The notes under the pieces: generated by a model
Database searches by the model: none
Seen by the model: only the letters and a program-made list of their open reading frames with translations
What the model was told of the DNA's origin: nothing
Program-made: the position numbers and the translations under genes
Assembly: GCA_023425865.1 (NCBI GenBank)
Contig: JAFABV010000078.1
Location: 1 to 52,819 of the forward strand
Direction of reading: 5' to 3'
Length of the DNA stretch: 52,819 nt
DNA from: Bacteroidota bacterium
GTDB taxonomy: Bacteria > Bacteroidota > Bacteroidia > Bacteroidales > Bacteroidaceae
Part shown: in pieces, positions 36,146 to 44,908 of the stretch
Position numbering within the stretch: the stretch's first letter is position 1
Layout: each line of letters opens with the position of its first letter

Positions 36146-36503
36146 CTTGGGCTTTCTCATTTAGCCTGCCCGCCCTTGCCATAGGCGCGGAAGGCACGTG
36201 AAACAGCGGCTTTGGGGCACATAACTGCACCATCTGTCATGACTAACCCCATGGTTTACGCCTGCTTCATGGGCGGTTTACGACAGGCACCATACTTTAC
36301 ATGGTACGGATTGGTGAACTTGCTCAATACGCGTTGGCTTGTGCGAGCCGCGATACCCAGACCGCTGGCTAATGCCACACACATTCCATACACCCTGCGG
36401 CGCTGTTCGCCCGTGGCGTTGGCACTGCCCTACCACAGCCTGCATGCTCACCCGAGACCGACTGTTTGCATACCCATCTTATCCCGAACTCGCTTATAAC
36501 AAC
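36146..36503. other. Gene-free region after array C
   Basis: I see no gene here. Plus-strand frames at 36212-36539 lack family features and read against the YfhO terminator. Confidence 0.45.
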
Positions 36504-36552
36504 AACAACTGCTTTATCCTGAGGCACATGGCCCCGTGATAAAGCAGTTGTT
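36504..36552 (-). terminator. Hairpin terminator after the YfhO gene
   Basis: A perfect 15-bp stem (36504-36518 with 36538-36552, arm AACAACTGCTTTATC) has a 19-nt loop. It lies about 55 nt after the YfhO stop codon. The sequence after it on the minus strand is GTTGTTATAAG rather than a pure T run. Confidence 0.65.
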
Positions 36553-36606
36553 TACAAACAGCCCTATGGTGGTAGAAGGCGCCGACCTAACGGCAAGCAG
36601 CACACC

Positions 36607-39114
36607 TTACACTCCCAATGGTCTTTCCCCCTCCTTACGCTTCTTCCACTCGATCAAGACGCCAAGGGCAATCAGCAAGAAGAGAATGCCGTAAGAGGCA
36701 TAGGCCAAACTCTCGGTGGTACGGATAGTAGCGGGATGGAAGTCGAGCACCACCTCGTGCTTACCGGCCTTGATATTCATGGCACGCAGGATGTAGTTGA
36801 CACGCCCCAACTCGGCGGGCTGCCCATCTACCGTGGCCGTCCAGCCGGGATAATAGATTTCGGAGAACACCAGCACACCTCCCTTGTCAGAGTTGACCTC
36901 GTACACCAGGCGGTTGGGCGCATAGTGCTTCATGGTCACGGCAGAGTTAGACCCCTGCACTACGGCCTTGCCGAGCTGAGCCTCAAACTTCTTGTCGGCC
37001 ACGGCCTCATGCTTCAAGTCGATCTTCCCCACCTGTTCGATTTCCTGGTTGGCATTGTCCACATAGGAAATCTTGTCCACATACCAGGCATTGCCCAAGG
37101 CGTATGGGTTCTGTATGGGCACCGTCTGCCCGTTCTGTAGTCCGAGTATCAGATACTTGGTGTTGAGCATATTGATCACGGGGAATATCGAGTCGCCGTT
37201 CACCTTGGTCATGTCACCGCCAGCCTCAGTGATGGCCGGCAACATGCGCTGCATTTCGGGAGCGATATGCGCGTCGATCATCTCCTGGTAGCGACGCAGT
37301 TTGGCAGGATGATAACCGCCGATGCTCTTGTGATAATACGAGGTCTCGTTCTCATTAAACGTATTCGAGGCAAGGTTGAGCACACGGTAGTCGAGTGACT
37401 TGTCCTTGAGTATCTGCTGATCGGTGGCCGTCATCTGCTGAGGAGTGTCGCGCACGCTCTTCTCCACAAACATGTCGTCATAGAGGTAACGCTTATTTAC
37501 CTGCCACATATCAATGAGGCAGAGCAAGGTGATGCAGACCACCATAAACTGGGCATTGAGCTTGCGGGCCTTGAAGAGCATCAACAGCAGCGTGCCCACA
37601 ACCACGATGGCGAATGAGCGAAAGGCATCTGACGTGAAGATGTACTGGCGTACTTCGATGAGATTGGCCTTGAAGGCATTGAGATACTCTGCCGGCATAT
37701 TTGACATGGCCTGATTCTCAGCGGCGGAGATAAAGTTGGAGAAGAACAGCGTGGGAGCCAGATAGAACAGCAGGGCGACACCTCCTGTGAGAAGGAAACT
37801 CACGTTCACCCACTTCATATTCTTACTCAGCGTGTCGGGCTCGTCGATGATCTTCTTCAGCGTCATCATGGCCAAGAGCGGAATGGTAAACTCAGCCATG
37901 ACGAGGATGGATGCCACCGTGCGAAACTTAGCATACATGGGCATGTAGTCGATGAAGAGATTGGTGAAGCCCATGAAGTTGCGACCCCACGACAGCAGGA
38001 TAGAGAGCACGGTGGCGGCCAGCAGTGCCCACTTCATCGGACCCTTGACGATGAACAGTCCGAGTACAAAGAGCATCAGCACAAAGGCACCCACATACAC
38101 CGGCCCGCTGGTACCGGGCTGTTCGCCCCAGTACTGCCCAATCTGTTGATAAATCTGCATGAAGTTGGGGTCGGCCTTCTCCATGGCCTTCGCGTTCATG
38201 CTCATCGGTACGCTGGCGCCGCCTTTGGCATTGGGCACGAGCAATGTCCATGTCTCACCGATGCCGTAGCTCCACTGCGTGATATAGTCGCGGTCGAGCC
38301 CGCTGCTGGTCTGGTTGGCCGAGTTCTTCTTCACCAGTTCACTCTTGCCGCGCATGGTCTCTTGCGAGTACTCCCACGTATGGTAGAGGTTAGAAATATT
38401 GATGAGTACGCCTATGGCGCCACCGGCCAATGCCACAAGAGATGCCTTCCAGAAGTTGGCCATGGTCTTCTCGCGCACGGCATCGACCATCCACGCGATG
38501 AACATAAACAGCACAATGAAGAGATAATAGTAGGTCATCTGCACGTGATTGGCATTGACCTCGAAGGCTGCGAAGATCGCCGTAACGATAAAGCCCCACA
38601 GGTATTTGCCCCGATAAGCCAGCACGATACCACCGATCATGGGCGGCAGGTAGGCCAATGCCATCACCTTCCAGTAATGGCCGGCGGCAATGATGATGAA
38701 GAAATAACTGGAGAAAGCCCAGATAATGGCACCCAACACCGCCAAATAAGCCTTGAAATTGAACGCCCGGAGCAGGATATAGAATCCCAACAGGTAAGCG
38801 AACACATACCACACATAATCGGGCAGACCAAGGTGATACAGGGTAATGGCCTTTTTCAGCAGGGTAGTGCTGGAGTATGAGGGTGCCGACTGATAGGTGG
38901 GCATGCCGCCGAAGGCAGAGTTGGTCCAGCGTGTCTGTTCACCTGTCTTCTCCCTATACGCTATGGCCTCTTGTCCCAATCCACGCCCTGCGGAGGAGTC
39001 ATGCTGATAGAGAATGCGGCCTTCGAAGTCGGCAGGCATGAAATAAACGAAAGAAATGATGGCAAAAAGCACGATGGCCAGGATGTCTGGCAGACATTTC
39101 TTCAAGGTCTTCAT
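36607..39114 (-). CDS. YfhO family membrane protein
   Basis: This 835-residue protein has twelve or more membrane helices in the first 560 residues, in the pattern of GT-C type glycosyltransferases. The soluble C-terminal part carries the YfhO-typical VLVFSEIYYPGWTATVDGQ and YILRAMNIKAGKHEVVLDF segments (about 735-790), followed by a last helix near 805-825. YfhO of Gram-positive bacteria glycosylates lipoteichoic acid; in Bacteroidetes related proteins are assumed to modify surface polysaccharide or lipid-linked sugars. The gene is monocistronic with a -7 box (TAACTTTG) 29 nt upstream. It is divergent from the mtnN-luxS pair. The donor and acceptor are unknown. Confidence 0.9.
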   Translation of the reverse strand: MKTLKKCLPDILAIVLFAIISFVYFMPADFEGRILYQHDSSAGRGLGQEAIAYREKTGEQTRWTNSAFGGMPTYQSAPSYSSTTLLKKAITLYHLGLPDYVWYVFAYLLGFYILLRAFNFKAYLAVLGAIIWAFSSYFFIIIAAGHYWKVMALAYLPPMIGGIVLAYRGKYLWGFIVTAIFAAFEVNANHVQMTYYYLFIVLFMFIAWMVDAVREKTMANFWKASLVALAGGAIGVLINISNLYHTWEYSQETMRGKSELVKKNSANQTSSGLDRDYITQWSYGIGETWTLLVPNAKGGASVPMSMNAKAMEKADPNFMQIYQQIGQYWGEQPGTSGPVYVGAFVLMLFVLGLFIVKGPMKWALLAATVLSILLSWGRNFMGFTNLFIDYMPMYAKFRTVASILVMAEFTIPLLAMMTLKKIIDEPDTLSKNMKWVNVSFLLTGGVALLFYLAPTLFFSNFISAAENQAMSNMPAEYLNAFKANLIEVRQYIFTSDAFRSFAIVVVGTLLLMLFKARKLNAQFMVVCITLLCLIDMWQVNKRYLYDDMFVEKSVRDTPQQMTATDQQILKDKSLDYRVLNLASNTFNENETSYYHKSIGGYHPAKLRRYQEMIDAHIAPEMQRMLPAITEAGGDMTKVNGDSIFPVINMLNTKYLILGLQNGQTVPIQNPYALGNAWYVDKISYVDNANQEIEQVGKIDLKHEAVADKKFEAQLGKAVVQGSNSAVTMKHYAPNRLVYEVNSDKGGVLVFSEIYYPGWTATVDGQPAELGRVNYILRAMNIKAGKHEVVLDFHPATIRTTESLAYASYGILFLLIALGVLIEWKKRKEGERPLGV

Positions 39115-39142
39115 AAGTGTTGGTACGGTTTAAAATTCTACG

Positions 39143-39150
39143 CAAAGTTA
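39143..39150 (-). promoter_or_regulatory. Putative -7 box of the YfhO gene
   Basis: TAACTTTG on the minus strand 29 nt before the ATG at 39114, facing away from the mtnN promoter. Confidence 0.6.
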
Positions 39151-39168
39151 GAGTTTTTTTACTGAATA

Positions 39169-39189
39169 GTTAAAAGTTAAAAGTTAAAA
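39169..39189. repeat. Three tandem copies of GTTAAAA in a divergent promoter
   Basis: The 7-bp unit GTTAAAA occurs three times in a row between the -7 boxes of the YfhO gene and mtnN. It covers the area where the -33 elements of both promoters would lie. Confidence 0.85.
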
Positions 39190-39212
39190 GGTGCAATATG
39201 CCCCATTTTTTG

Positions 39213-39220
39213 TAACTTTG
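39213..39220 (+). promoter_or_regulatory. Putative -7 box of mtnN-luxS
   Basis: TAACTTTG on the plus strand, about 79 nt before the TTG start of mtnN. Confidence 0.6.
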
Positions 39221-39298
39221 CCAGAGTAACATTCCGCAGGTCTGAGCCCGTAAGCACTGGCTGTGACGAGGGCCTGCAACACTTGATAATACTTCGAT

Positions 39299-39997
39299 TT
39301 GAAAAGAATAGGAATCATTGTTGCGATGGACAAAGAGTTCACGCAACTCAGGACACTGCTCGGTGAGGCCACCGTAGAACGCCACCATCATAAGGATTTT
39401 GTCACAGGCTACATGGGCGACACCGAACTCATCCTGCAGCAGTGCGGCATTGGCAAGGTGAACGCCGCCGTGGGAGCCGTGGAACTCATCGACCACTACC
39501 AGCCCGAGCTGGTGATCTCTACGGGAGTAGCCGGCGGTGCTGACGTCACCCTCAATCCCTTGGACGTCGTGGTAGCCGAAGCCTGCACCTATCACGACGC
39601 CTACTGTGGCGAGGAGGTAGACTATGGGCAGATCATGGGCATGCCCGCCCGCTTTGTTAGTCCCAAGGCGCTTGTTGACAAGGCATTGGGCATCGACACC
39701 GGTACCGGCGCGCAGATACGCGGCGGACTAACGGTGAGCGGCGAGTGGTTTGTTGACACCAAAGAGAAGATGCTGTCGATTCTTGAGCATTTTCCCAAGG
39801 CTCAGGCAGTAGATATGGAGAGTTGCGCCATTGCGCAGGTATGCCATATCTATAAGACCCCGTTCATCTCCTTCCGCATCATCAGCGACGTGCCCCTGAA
39901 AGACCACAAAGCCGCGCAGTATTTCGACTTCTGGAATCGCATGGCAGAAGGCAGCTTTGAGGTCACCCGCAAATTCCTACAGGTAATCACCCAATAA
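39299..39997 (+). CDS. mtnN: 5'-methylthioadenosine/S-adenosylhomocysteine nucleosidase
   Basis: MtnN (Pfs) removes adenine from S-adenosylhomocysteine and methylthioadenosine, the first step of the activated methyl cycle that feeds LuxS. The 232-residue product starts MKRIGIIVAMDKEF, has QCGIGKVNAA and ISTGVAGG for the nucleoside pocket, the catalytic VDMESCAIAQV (Glu near 173) and SDVPLKDHKAAQ (Asp near 197). The start codon is TTG; no ATG is available close by and the TTG gives the standard N-terminus. luxS begins 10 nt after its stop, so both are on one mRNA. Confidence 0.95.
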   Translation: MKRIGIIVAMDKEFTQLRTLLGEATVERHHHKDFVTGYMGDTELILQQCGIGKVNAAVGAVELIDHYQPELVISTGVAGGADVTLNPLDVVVAEACTYHDAYCGEEVDYGQIMGMPARFVSPKALVDKALGIDTGTGAQIRGGLTVSGEWFVDTKEKMLSILEHFPKAQAVDMESCAIAQVCHIYKTPFISFRIISDVPLKDHKAAQYFDFWNRMAEGSFEVTRKFLQVITQ

Positions 39998-40007
39998 ATC
40001 AGAAACA

Positions 40008-40487
40008 ATGAACAAGATTCCCTCATTTACCATCAACCACGAGAAGCTGCTCCGCGGCATCTACGTATCGCGCAAAGACCAGGTCGGCGGAGAGGTGGTG
40101 ACCACTTTCGATATCCGCATGAAAGAGCCCAACCGCGAGCCTACGCTGCACAACGGTGCCATACATGCCATGGAACATCTGGCCGCCACCTACCTCAGAA
40201 ACGACGAAGAATGGAAAGACCGCGTCATCTACTGGGGACCCATGGGCTGCCTTACGGGCAATTACCTGCTGCTGCGCGGCGACCTCGAATCCGCCGACAT
40301 CGTGCCCCTGATGAAGCGCACCTTTGCCTTTATGGCAGACTTTGACGGTGAGATTCCCGGCGCTACGGCACGCGACTGCGGCAATTATCTGCTCCACGAC
40401 CTGCCCATGGCACGCTGGGAGTCGCGCAAGTTTCTAAAAGAGGTGCTGGAAAAGATACGTCCTGAAAACTTAGTGTATCCGGAGTAG
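40008..40487 (+). CDS. luxS: S-ribosylhomocysteine lyase (AI-2 synthase)
   Basis: LuxS cleaves S-ribosylhomocysteine, the product of MtnN, to homocysteine and the precursor of the quorum signal AI-2. The 159-residue protein has all catalytic features: the metal ligands His53 and His57 in HAMEH, Cys124 in ARDCGNY, and the catalytic Cys81 in GPMGC. Length and motifs are normal. It follows mtnN by 10 nt, so the pair recycles S-adenosylhomocysteine and makes AI-2. No lsr or other AI-2 receptor gene is seen in the window. Confidence 0.97.
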   Translation: MNKIPSFTINHEKLLRGIYVSRKDQVGGEVVTTFDIRMKEPNREPTLHNGAIHAMEHLAATYLRNDEEWKDRVIYWGPMGCLTGNYLLLRGDLESADIVPLMKRTFAFMADFDGEIPGATARDCGNYLLHDLPMARWESRKFLKEVLEKIRPENLVYPE

Positions 40488-40629
40488 ACCTTGTGAGGTT
40501 GTGCGGCGGCCATCCGTCTCACGCCCACGTGGAAGCGATATATAGCCCTCCCACTGGTCGGCGACACCGCCACGGGGATGACTGCGGATATCGCCATGTA
40601 GTTCAGCGAAGCTAATTTGGAATATTGAA

Positions 40630-43431
40630 TTGAAAAAACTTCTCTCCTTGCCCCCCAATCTCGTAGGCTGTTTTCATGATATCACAGGCTACGACCCCAC
40701 CGACTGGTATTGCACCCACGACCCTGTGGGCAGCAAACTCGGTTCGGGTGGCGGCACCGCGTGGCTGCTGCTCAAGGCCCTCGGCGCCACAACATCACTC
40801 GACGGCACACTGACCGACTACCAGCCCGAGGCCTTTGCCAACGCGCTCAGCGGCGACCGCCGCATACTGATTCACGCGGGCGGACAGAGCAGGCGGTTGC
40901 CTGCCTATGCCCCCTCGGGCAAGATACTCACCCCCATCCCCGTGTTCAGGTGGGAGCGCGGACAGCGGCTGTCGCAAGACTTGCTGCAACTGCAACTGCC
41001 ACTCTATGAGCGTATCATGGAACAAGCGCCCCCTCAACTGCACACCATGGTGGTGAGTGGCGACGTGTATATCCGTGCCAGCCAGCCCCTGCAGCACATA
41101 CCCGATGCCGACGTGGTGTGCTACGGACTGTGGCTCGGCCCCGAGATTGCCAAAGACCATGGCGTGTTTGTGGCATCGAGGCATCAGCCCACAAAGCTGA
41201 AGTACATGCTCCAGAAACCCTCTACGGAAACCCTTGCCGCACTGCTCAAAGACCATGTCTATCTCACCGACATCGGTGTGTGGCTGCTCTCTGACAAGGC
41301 CGTAAAAGTGCTTGTCGACCGGGCGGTGAGAGACGGACGGGTGATAGACTACGACCTCTATGGCACCTTCGGCTGTGCCTTGGGCAGCGCCCCAAGCCAG
41401 CCCGACGACGAGGTGAGCCAGCTCACCGTGGCTGTGCTGCCCTTGCCCGGCGGCGAATTTTACCATTTCGGCACCTCCCACGAACTGCTGTCATCGACAC
41501 TGGCCATACAGAACCTCGTCTACGACCAGCGCCGCATCATGCACCACTCGCGCAAGCCCCACCCCTCGATGTTCATACAGAATGCCGTCACCAAGGTGAA
41601 GTTGAGCGCCGAGAACACCAATCTTTGGATTGAGAACAGCATGGTGGGTTCCCACTGGAGCCTTTCCCACGACCACATCATTACCGGTGTACCCGAAAAC
41701 GACTGGACGGTGCGGCTCGAACCCGGGCAGTGTGTCGACATCGTGCCCGTGGGCGATGACCGCTGGGTGGTACGAACCTACGGGTATTACGACAAGTTTG
41801 AAGGAGCCAAGCAACAAGAACGGCGTTTCCCTGTTACCGCAAGTCTTAGCGACATGCAACGGCTCGTGGCCTACATGCTCGGACAAGACCATACTCGCGA
41901 GGCCCGCGACCTTTACGGGCAGTCGCCCAAACTCAGTGCCGAACAAATCTCCGAGCAAGCCAACTTGTATCGTCTTACCGCCCAGCGCAACCACTTTCGG
42001 GCAATAGACTGGCCTCTGCTGGCAGAAAACCACAACCATAGCGTGTTCTACCAGCTCGACCTTCAGGATGCCGCGCGCGAGTTTGCGGCCTTCGGCCTGC
42101 CTGCCCCGGCACCACTTGCCGACGACGAGCCGGTCATGAAACGCATCCACGACGCGATGTTCCGCTCAGAGCTTGAGCGACGCAACGGCCATGGAGGCGA
42201 CGACATGGAGGAGCTGGCGTTTGCCTTGCTGCGCGACACGCTGGCCACCCCGGCCCCGGAAGCCCACGAGGCACACCCTTTCAGCACGACAAGCGCGCAA
42301 CCTGTCAATCCCCGTGTGGTGGCCGACCAAATCATCTGGGCACGCAGTCCGGTACGCATCGACATAGCCGGAGGATGGACCGACACCCCACCCTACTGTC
42401 TCATGGAGGGCGGCAACGTGGTAAACTTAGCCGTCGAACTCAACGGACAGCCACCCATACAGACCTACGTGAAGCCCTGCAAAGAACTGCACATCAAGCT
42501 TCGCAGCATCGACCTCGGCGCGTCGGAAACCGTCGAGACCTACGAACAGCTGGCCGAATACAACCGTGTGGGCAGTCCTTTCTCCATCCCCAAGGCTGCC
42601 TTAGTGCTGGCAGGATTCCATCCTACACGGTCAGCACAACGGTATGCCACCCTCAAAGACCAGCTCAGCGACTTGGGCGCGGGCATCGAGCTGACGCTGC
42701 TCTCGGCCATCCCCGCCGGCAGCGGCTTAGGCACCAGCTCGGTGCTGGCCGCCACGGTACTGGGCGCGCTTGCCGACTTCTGCGGCCTGGGCTGGGACAA
42801 AAAGGAGATAGGACAGCAAACAGTGGTATTAGAACAGATGCTCACCACCGGAGGCGGATGGCAGGACCAGTTTGGCGGACTGCTGCATGGCGTGAAGCTG
42901 CTGCAAACCGAAGCCGGCCCCAACCAAGTGCCCATGGTCAGGTGGCTACCCGATGGAGTGTTCACCCAGCCCGAATACCAGTCGTGCCACCTATTATATT
43001 ATACCGGCATCAGGCGCACGGCCAAGACCATCCTTGCAGAGATTGTGCGAAAGATGTTCCTCAACCAGCACGACGAGATTCTGCTGCTGCGCGACATGAA
43101 GCAGCACGCCTACGACATGTACGATGCCATACAGCACGAAGACTTTGCCGCCATGGGCCGATTGGTACGCAAGACCTGGCTCCAGAAACAACACATAGAC
43201 AGCGGCACCAATCCTGAAGACTGTCGCCAACTCACCACCCTTATCGACGACCTGTGCCTCGGCTACGAGTTGCCCGGCGCCGGCGGCGGTGGCTACCTCT
43301 ACATGGTGGCCAAAGACCCCGAGGCGGCGGCCCGCATCAAGACCATCATCAACACGCACAGCACCCGTCCCAACGCCCGCTTCGTAGATATGACACTGAG
43401 TAGGCGAGGCCTACAGATCAGCAGGAGCTAA
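40630..43431 (+). CDS. fkp: Bifunctional fucokinase / L-fucose-1-phosphate guanylyltransferase
   Basis: Fkp turns exogenous L-fucose into GDP-fucose for capsule and glycoprotein fucosylation, a key trait of gut Bacteroidales. The 933-residue product is close in length to Bacteroides Fkp (about 950). The N-terminal guanylyltransferase region starts with GSKLGSGGGTAWLLLKAL and has IHAGGQSRRLPAYAPSGK near 80. A left-handed beta-helix middle follows, and the C-terminal GHMP kinase (about 575-933) has WARSPVRIDIAGGWTDTPP, the ATP loop AIPAGSGLGTSSVLAA near 695 and PGAGGGGYLYM near 880. The start is TTG at 40630, in the normal position for the family. The gene is 142 nt after luxS with no strong promoter box seen. 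Confidence 0.95.
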   Translation: MKKLLSLPPNLVGCFHDITGYDPTDWYCTHDPVGSKLGSGGGTAWLLLKALGATTSLDGTLTDYQPEAFANALSGDRRILIHAGGQSRRLPAYAPSGKILTPIPVFRWERGQRLSQDLLQLQLPLYERIMEQAPPQLHTMVVSGDVYIRASQPLQHIPDADVVCYGLWLGPEIAKDHGVFVASRHQPTKLKYMLQKPSTETLAALLKDHVYLTDIGVWLLSDKAVKVLVDRAVRDGRVIDYDLYGTFGCALGSAPSQPDDEVSQLTVAVLPLPGGEFYHFGTSHELLSSTLAIQNLVYDQRRIMHHSRKPHPSMFIQNAVTKVKLSAENTNLWIENSMVGSHWSLSHDHIITGVPENDWTVRLEPGQCVDIVPVGDDRWVVRTYGYYDKFEGAKQQERRFPVTASLSDMQRLVAYMLGQDHTREARDLYGQSPKLSAEQISEQANLYRLTAQRNHFRAIDWPLLAENHNHSVFYQLDLQDAAREFAAFGLPAPAPLADDEPVMKRIHDAMFRSELERRNGHGGDDMEELAFALLRDTLATPAPEAHEAHPFSTTSAQPVNPRVVADQIIWARSPVRIDIAGGWTDTPPYCLMEGGNVVNLAVELNGQPPIQTYVKPCKELHIKLRSIDLGASETVETYEQLAEYNRVGSPFSIPKAALVLAGFHPTRSAQRYATLKDQLSDLGAGIELTLLSAIPAGSGLGTSSVLAATVLGALADFCGLGWDKKEIGQQTVVLEQMLTTGGGWQDQFGGLLHGVKLLQTEAGPNQVPMVRWLPDGVFTQPEYQSCHLLYYTGIRRTAKTILAEIVRKMFLNQHDEILLLRDMKQHAYDMYDAIQHEDFAAMGRLVRKTWLQKQHIDSGTNPEDCRQLTTLIDDLCLGYELPGAGGGGYLYMVAKDPEAAARIKTIINTHSTRPNARFVDMTLSRRGLQISRS

Positions 43432-43466
43432 ACGCACAACATCGCCATACCTCAATCACAACAACC

Positions 43467-43907
43467 ATGTACAGTTACAAATATCCACACCCTGCCGTCA
43501 CGGCCGACAGCATCGTCTTTGCCCGCGACGGCCAAGAAGTGAAGGTGCTGCTCATCCAGCGCAAGCGCGAACCCTACCAGGGCAGCTGGGCCTTTCCGGG
43601 TGGGTTTATGAACATCGACGAGTCGGCAGAGGATGCCGCCCGCCGCGAACTGCAAGAAGAAACCGGCCTCAAGGCCGACGTCATGGCACAGGTGGGCGCA
43701 TGGACAGCTGTCGACCGCGACCCTCGCGAGCGTGTCATCACCATTGCCTACTACACCCTGCTGCCCCACCCGGCTGCTGTCACGGCCAGCGATGACGCCA
43801 ACCAGGCACAGTGGTTCAGCCTGTCGGCACTTCCCCCGTTGGCCTTCGACCATGCCGACATTCTTCACCGGGCCATCACGCTCTTACACCAGCAACATGG
43901 AGTTTAG
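43467..43907 (+). CDS. NUDIX hydrolase
   Basis: This 146-residue cytoplasmic enzyme hydrolyses a nucleoside diphosphate linked to some moiety X. The Nudix box is complete: GGFMNIDESAEDAARRELQE followed by ETGL, residues about 48-71. The N-terminus (YPHPAVTADSIVF) and AQWFSLSALPPLAFDH near 115 resemble the ADP-ribose pyrophosphatase/NrtR-like branch, but there is no DNA-binding domain. The substrate is not known. It starts 35 nt after fkp and overlaps the following GSCFA gene by 11 nt. Confidence 0.93.
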   Translation: MYSYKYPHPAVTADSIVFARDGQEVKVLLIQRKREPYQGSWAFPGGFMNIDESAEDAARRELQEETGLKADVMAQVGAWTAVDRDPRERVITIAYYTLLPHPAAVTASDDANQAQWFSLSALPPLAFDHADILHRAITLLHQQHGV

Positions 43908-44796
43908 CACACCTGTCATCATCGAGCCGTCGCCTTGGAAGATAGAACCCTGCGAGCGGATGCTCTTCGTGGGTTCGTGCTTTGCCGACAACATGGGCAG
44001 GCGGTTCACCGAAGAGAAGTTTCGCGCCGTGGTCAACCCTTACGGCGTGATGTACAACCCTGCCAGCATCGTGCATACCGTGCAGCGCCTCATCGATGAC
44101 GGCGCCATGCCGTTCGCGCCAGACGAACAGGGAACGGCGGTCTTCACCTTGGGCACCAACCACGTCTATATACTCAAGCAAACGGGAGAAATTGTTGACA
44201 ACTGCGCCAAGCGCCCGCAGCGGCTATTCGAAGAGCAGGCGCTCAACATCGATGCCTGCGCCAACTATCTCCGCCAAGCCATCGACCTCATACACGCCGC
44301 CTACCCCAAGGTGAGATTTATCCTTACGGTCAGTCCTATCCGCTATCGCAAATACGGCTACCACGGCAGCCAACTCAGCAAGGCCACCCTGCTCTTGGCC
44401 ATCGACCAGTTGCTCGTGGCGTTAGCCCACAGGGACGCAGCCCCGTCACCCACCTCCACCATTGGCACCGTCACACCCGTCACCGTCTCCTACTTCCCCT
44501 CGTATGAGATTGTGAACGACGAACTGCGCGACTATCGCTTCTACCAGCCCGACATGCTCCACCCCTCTGACCAGGCCGTGAGTTATATCTACGAACGCAT
44601 GGCTGCCTGCTACTTCTCCGCTGACACCCACCGGTTTCTGCAAGCATGGGCACCCCTTAAGGCAGCCCTCGCCCATCGGCCCTTCGACCCCGACAGCGAA
44701 GCTTACCAAACCTTCCGCGCCAACACACTAAAAGCCATAGCGGCCTTGCAACAGCGCTATCCGCAACTCACCATAGACAACACCAGCCCTTGCTGA
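43897..44796 (+). CDS. GSCFA domain protein
   Basis: This 299-residue protein belongs to the GSCFA family, named after the motif seen here as FVGSCFADNMG near residue 26. It has an SGNH-hydrolase-like order of blocks: GSCFA (nucleophile block), GTNHVYI, TVSPIRYRK with an Arg, and PDMLHPSDQAVSYI near the end, the Asp/His block. Esterase or acyl-transfer activity is likely but the substrate is unknown. I start it at the ATG 43897, inside the end of the NUDIX gene, because the longer open frame from 43633 is the NUDIX gene read in another frame. There is no signal peptide. Confidence 0.9.
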   Translation: MEFSTPVIIEPSPWKIEPCERMLFVGSCFADNMGRRFTEEKFRAVVNPYGVMYNPASIVHTVQRLIDDGAMPFAPDEQGTAVFTLGTNHVYILKQTGEIVDNCAKRPQRLFEEQALNIDACANYLRQAIDLIHAAYPKVRFILTVSPIRYRKYGYHGSQLSKATLLLAIDQLLVALAHRDAAPSPTSTIGTVTPVTVSYFPSYEIVNDELRDYRFYQPDMLHPSDQAVSYIYERMAACYFSADTHRFLQAWAPLKAALAHRPFDPDSEAYQTFRANTLKAIAALQQRYPQLTIDNTSPC

Positions 44797-44855
44797 CACC
44801 GCCTAAAAACTGTTAATGTTTGTTACCTCATATCCGTCGCCTCCTATTTAATGCG

Positions 44856-44863
44856 TAATTTTG
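44856..44863 (+). promoter_or_regulatory. Putative -7 box of the glutamate-synthase small subunit gene
   Basis: TAATTTTG on the plus strand, 45 nt before the ATG at 44909. Confidence 0.6.
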
Positions 44864-44908
44864 CAACCCGAAGTTAGCAAAACAAGAAGATAACGAACAA
44901 ACATCGAT

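Noticed and set aside
35808..36539. Short open frames between the IS and the YfhO gene
   Set aside because: No family features, no promoter, and they run through repeat array C or the YfhO terminator.
43633..44796. A 387-residue GSCFA protein
   Set aside because: The first 88 codons are the NUDIX gene in another frame; the GSCFA part starts at 43897.
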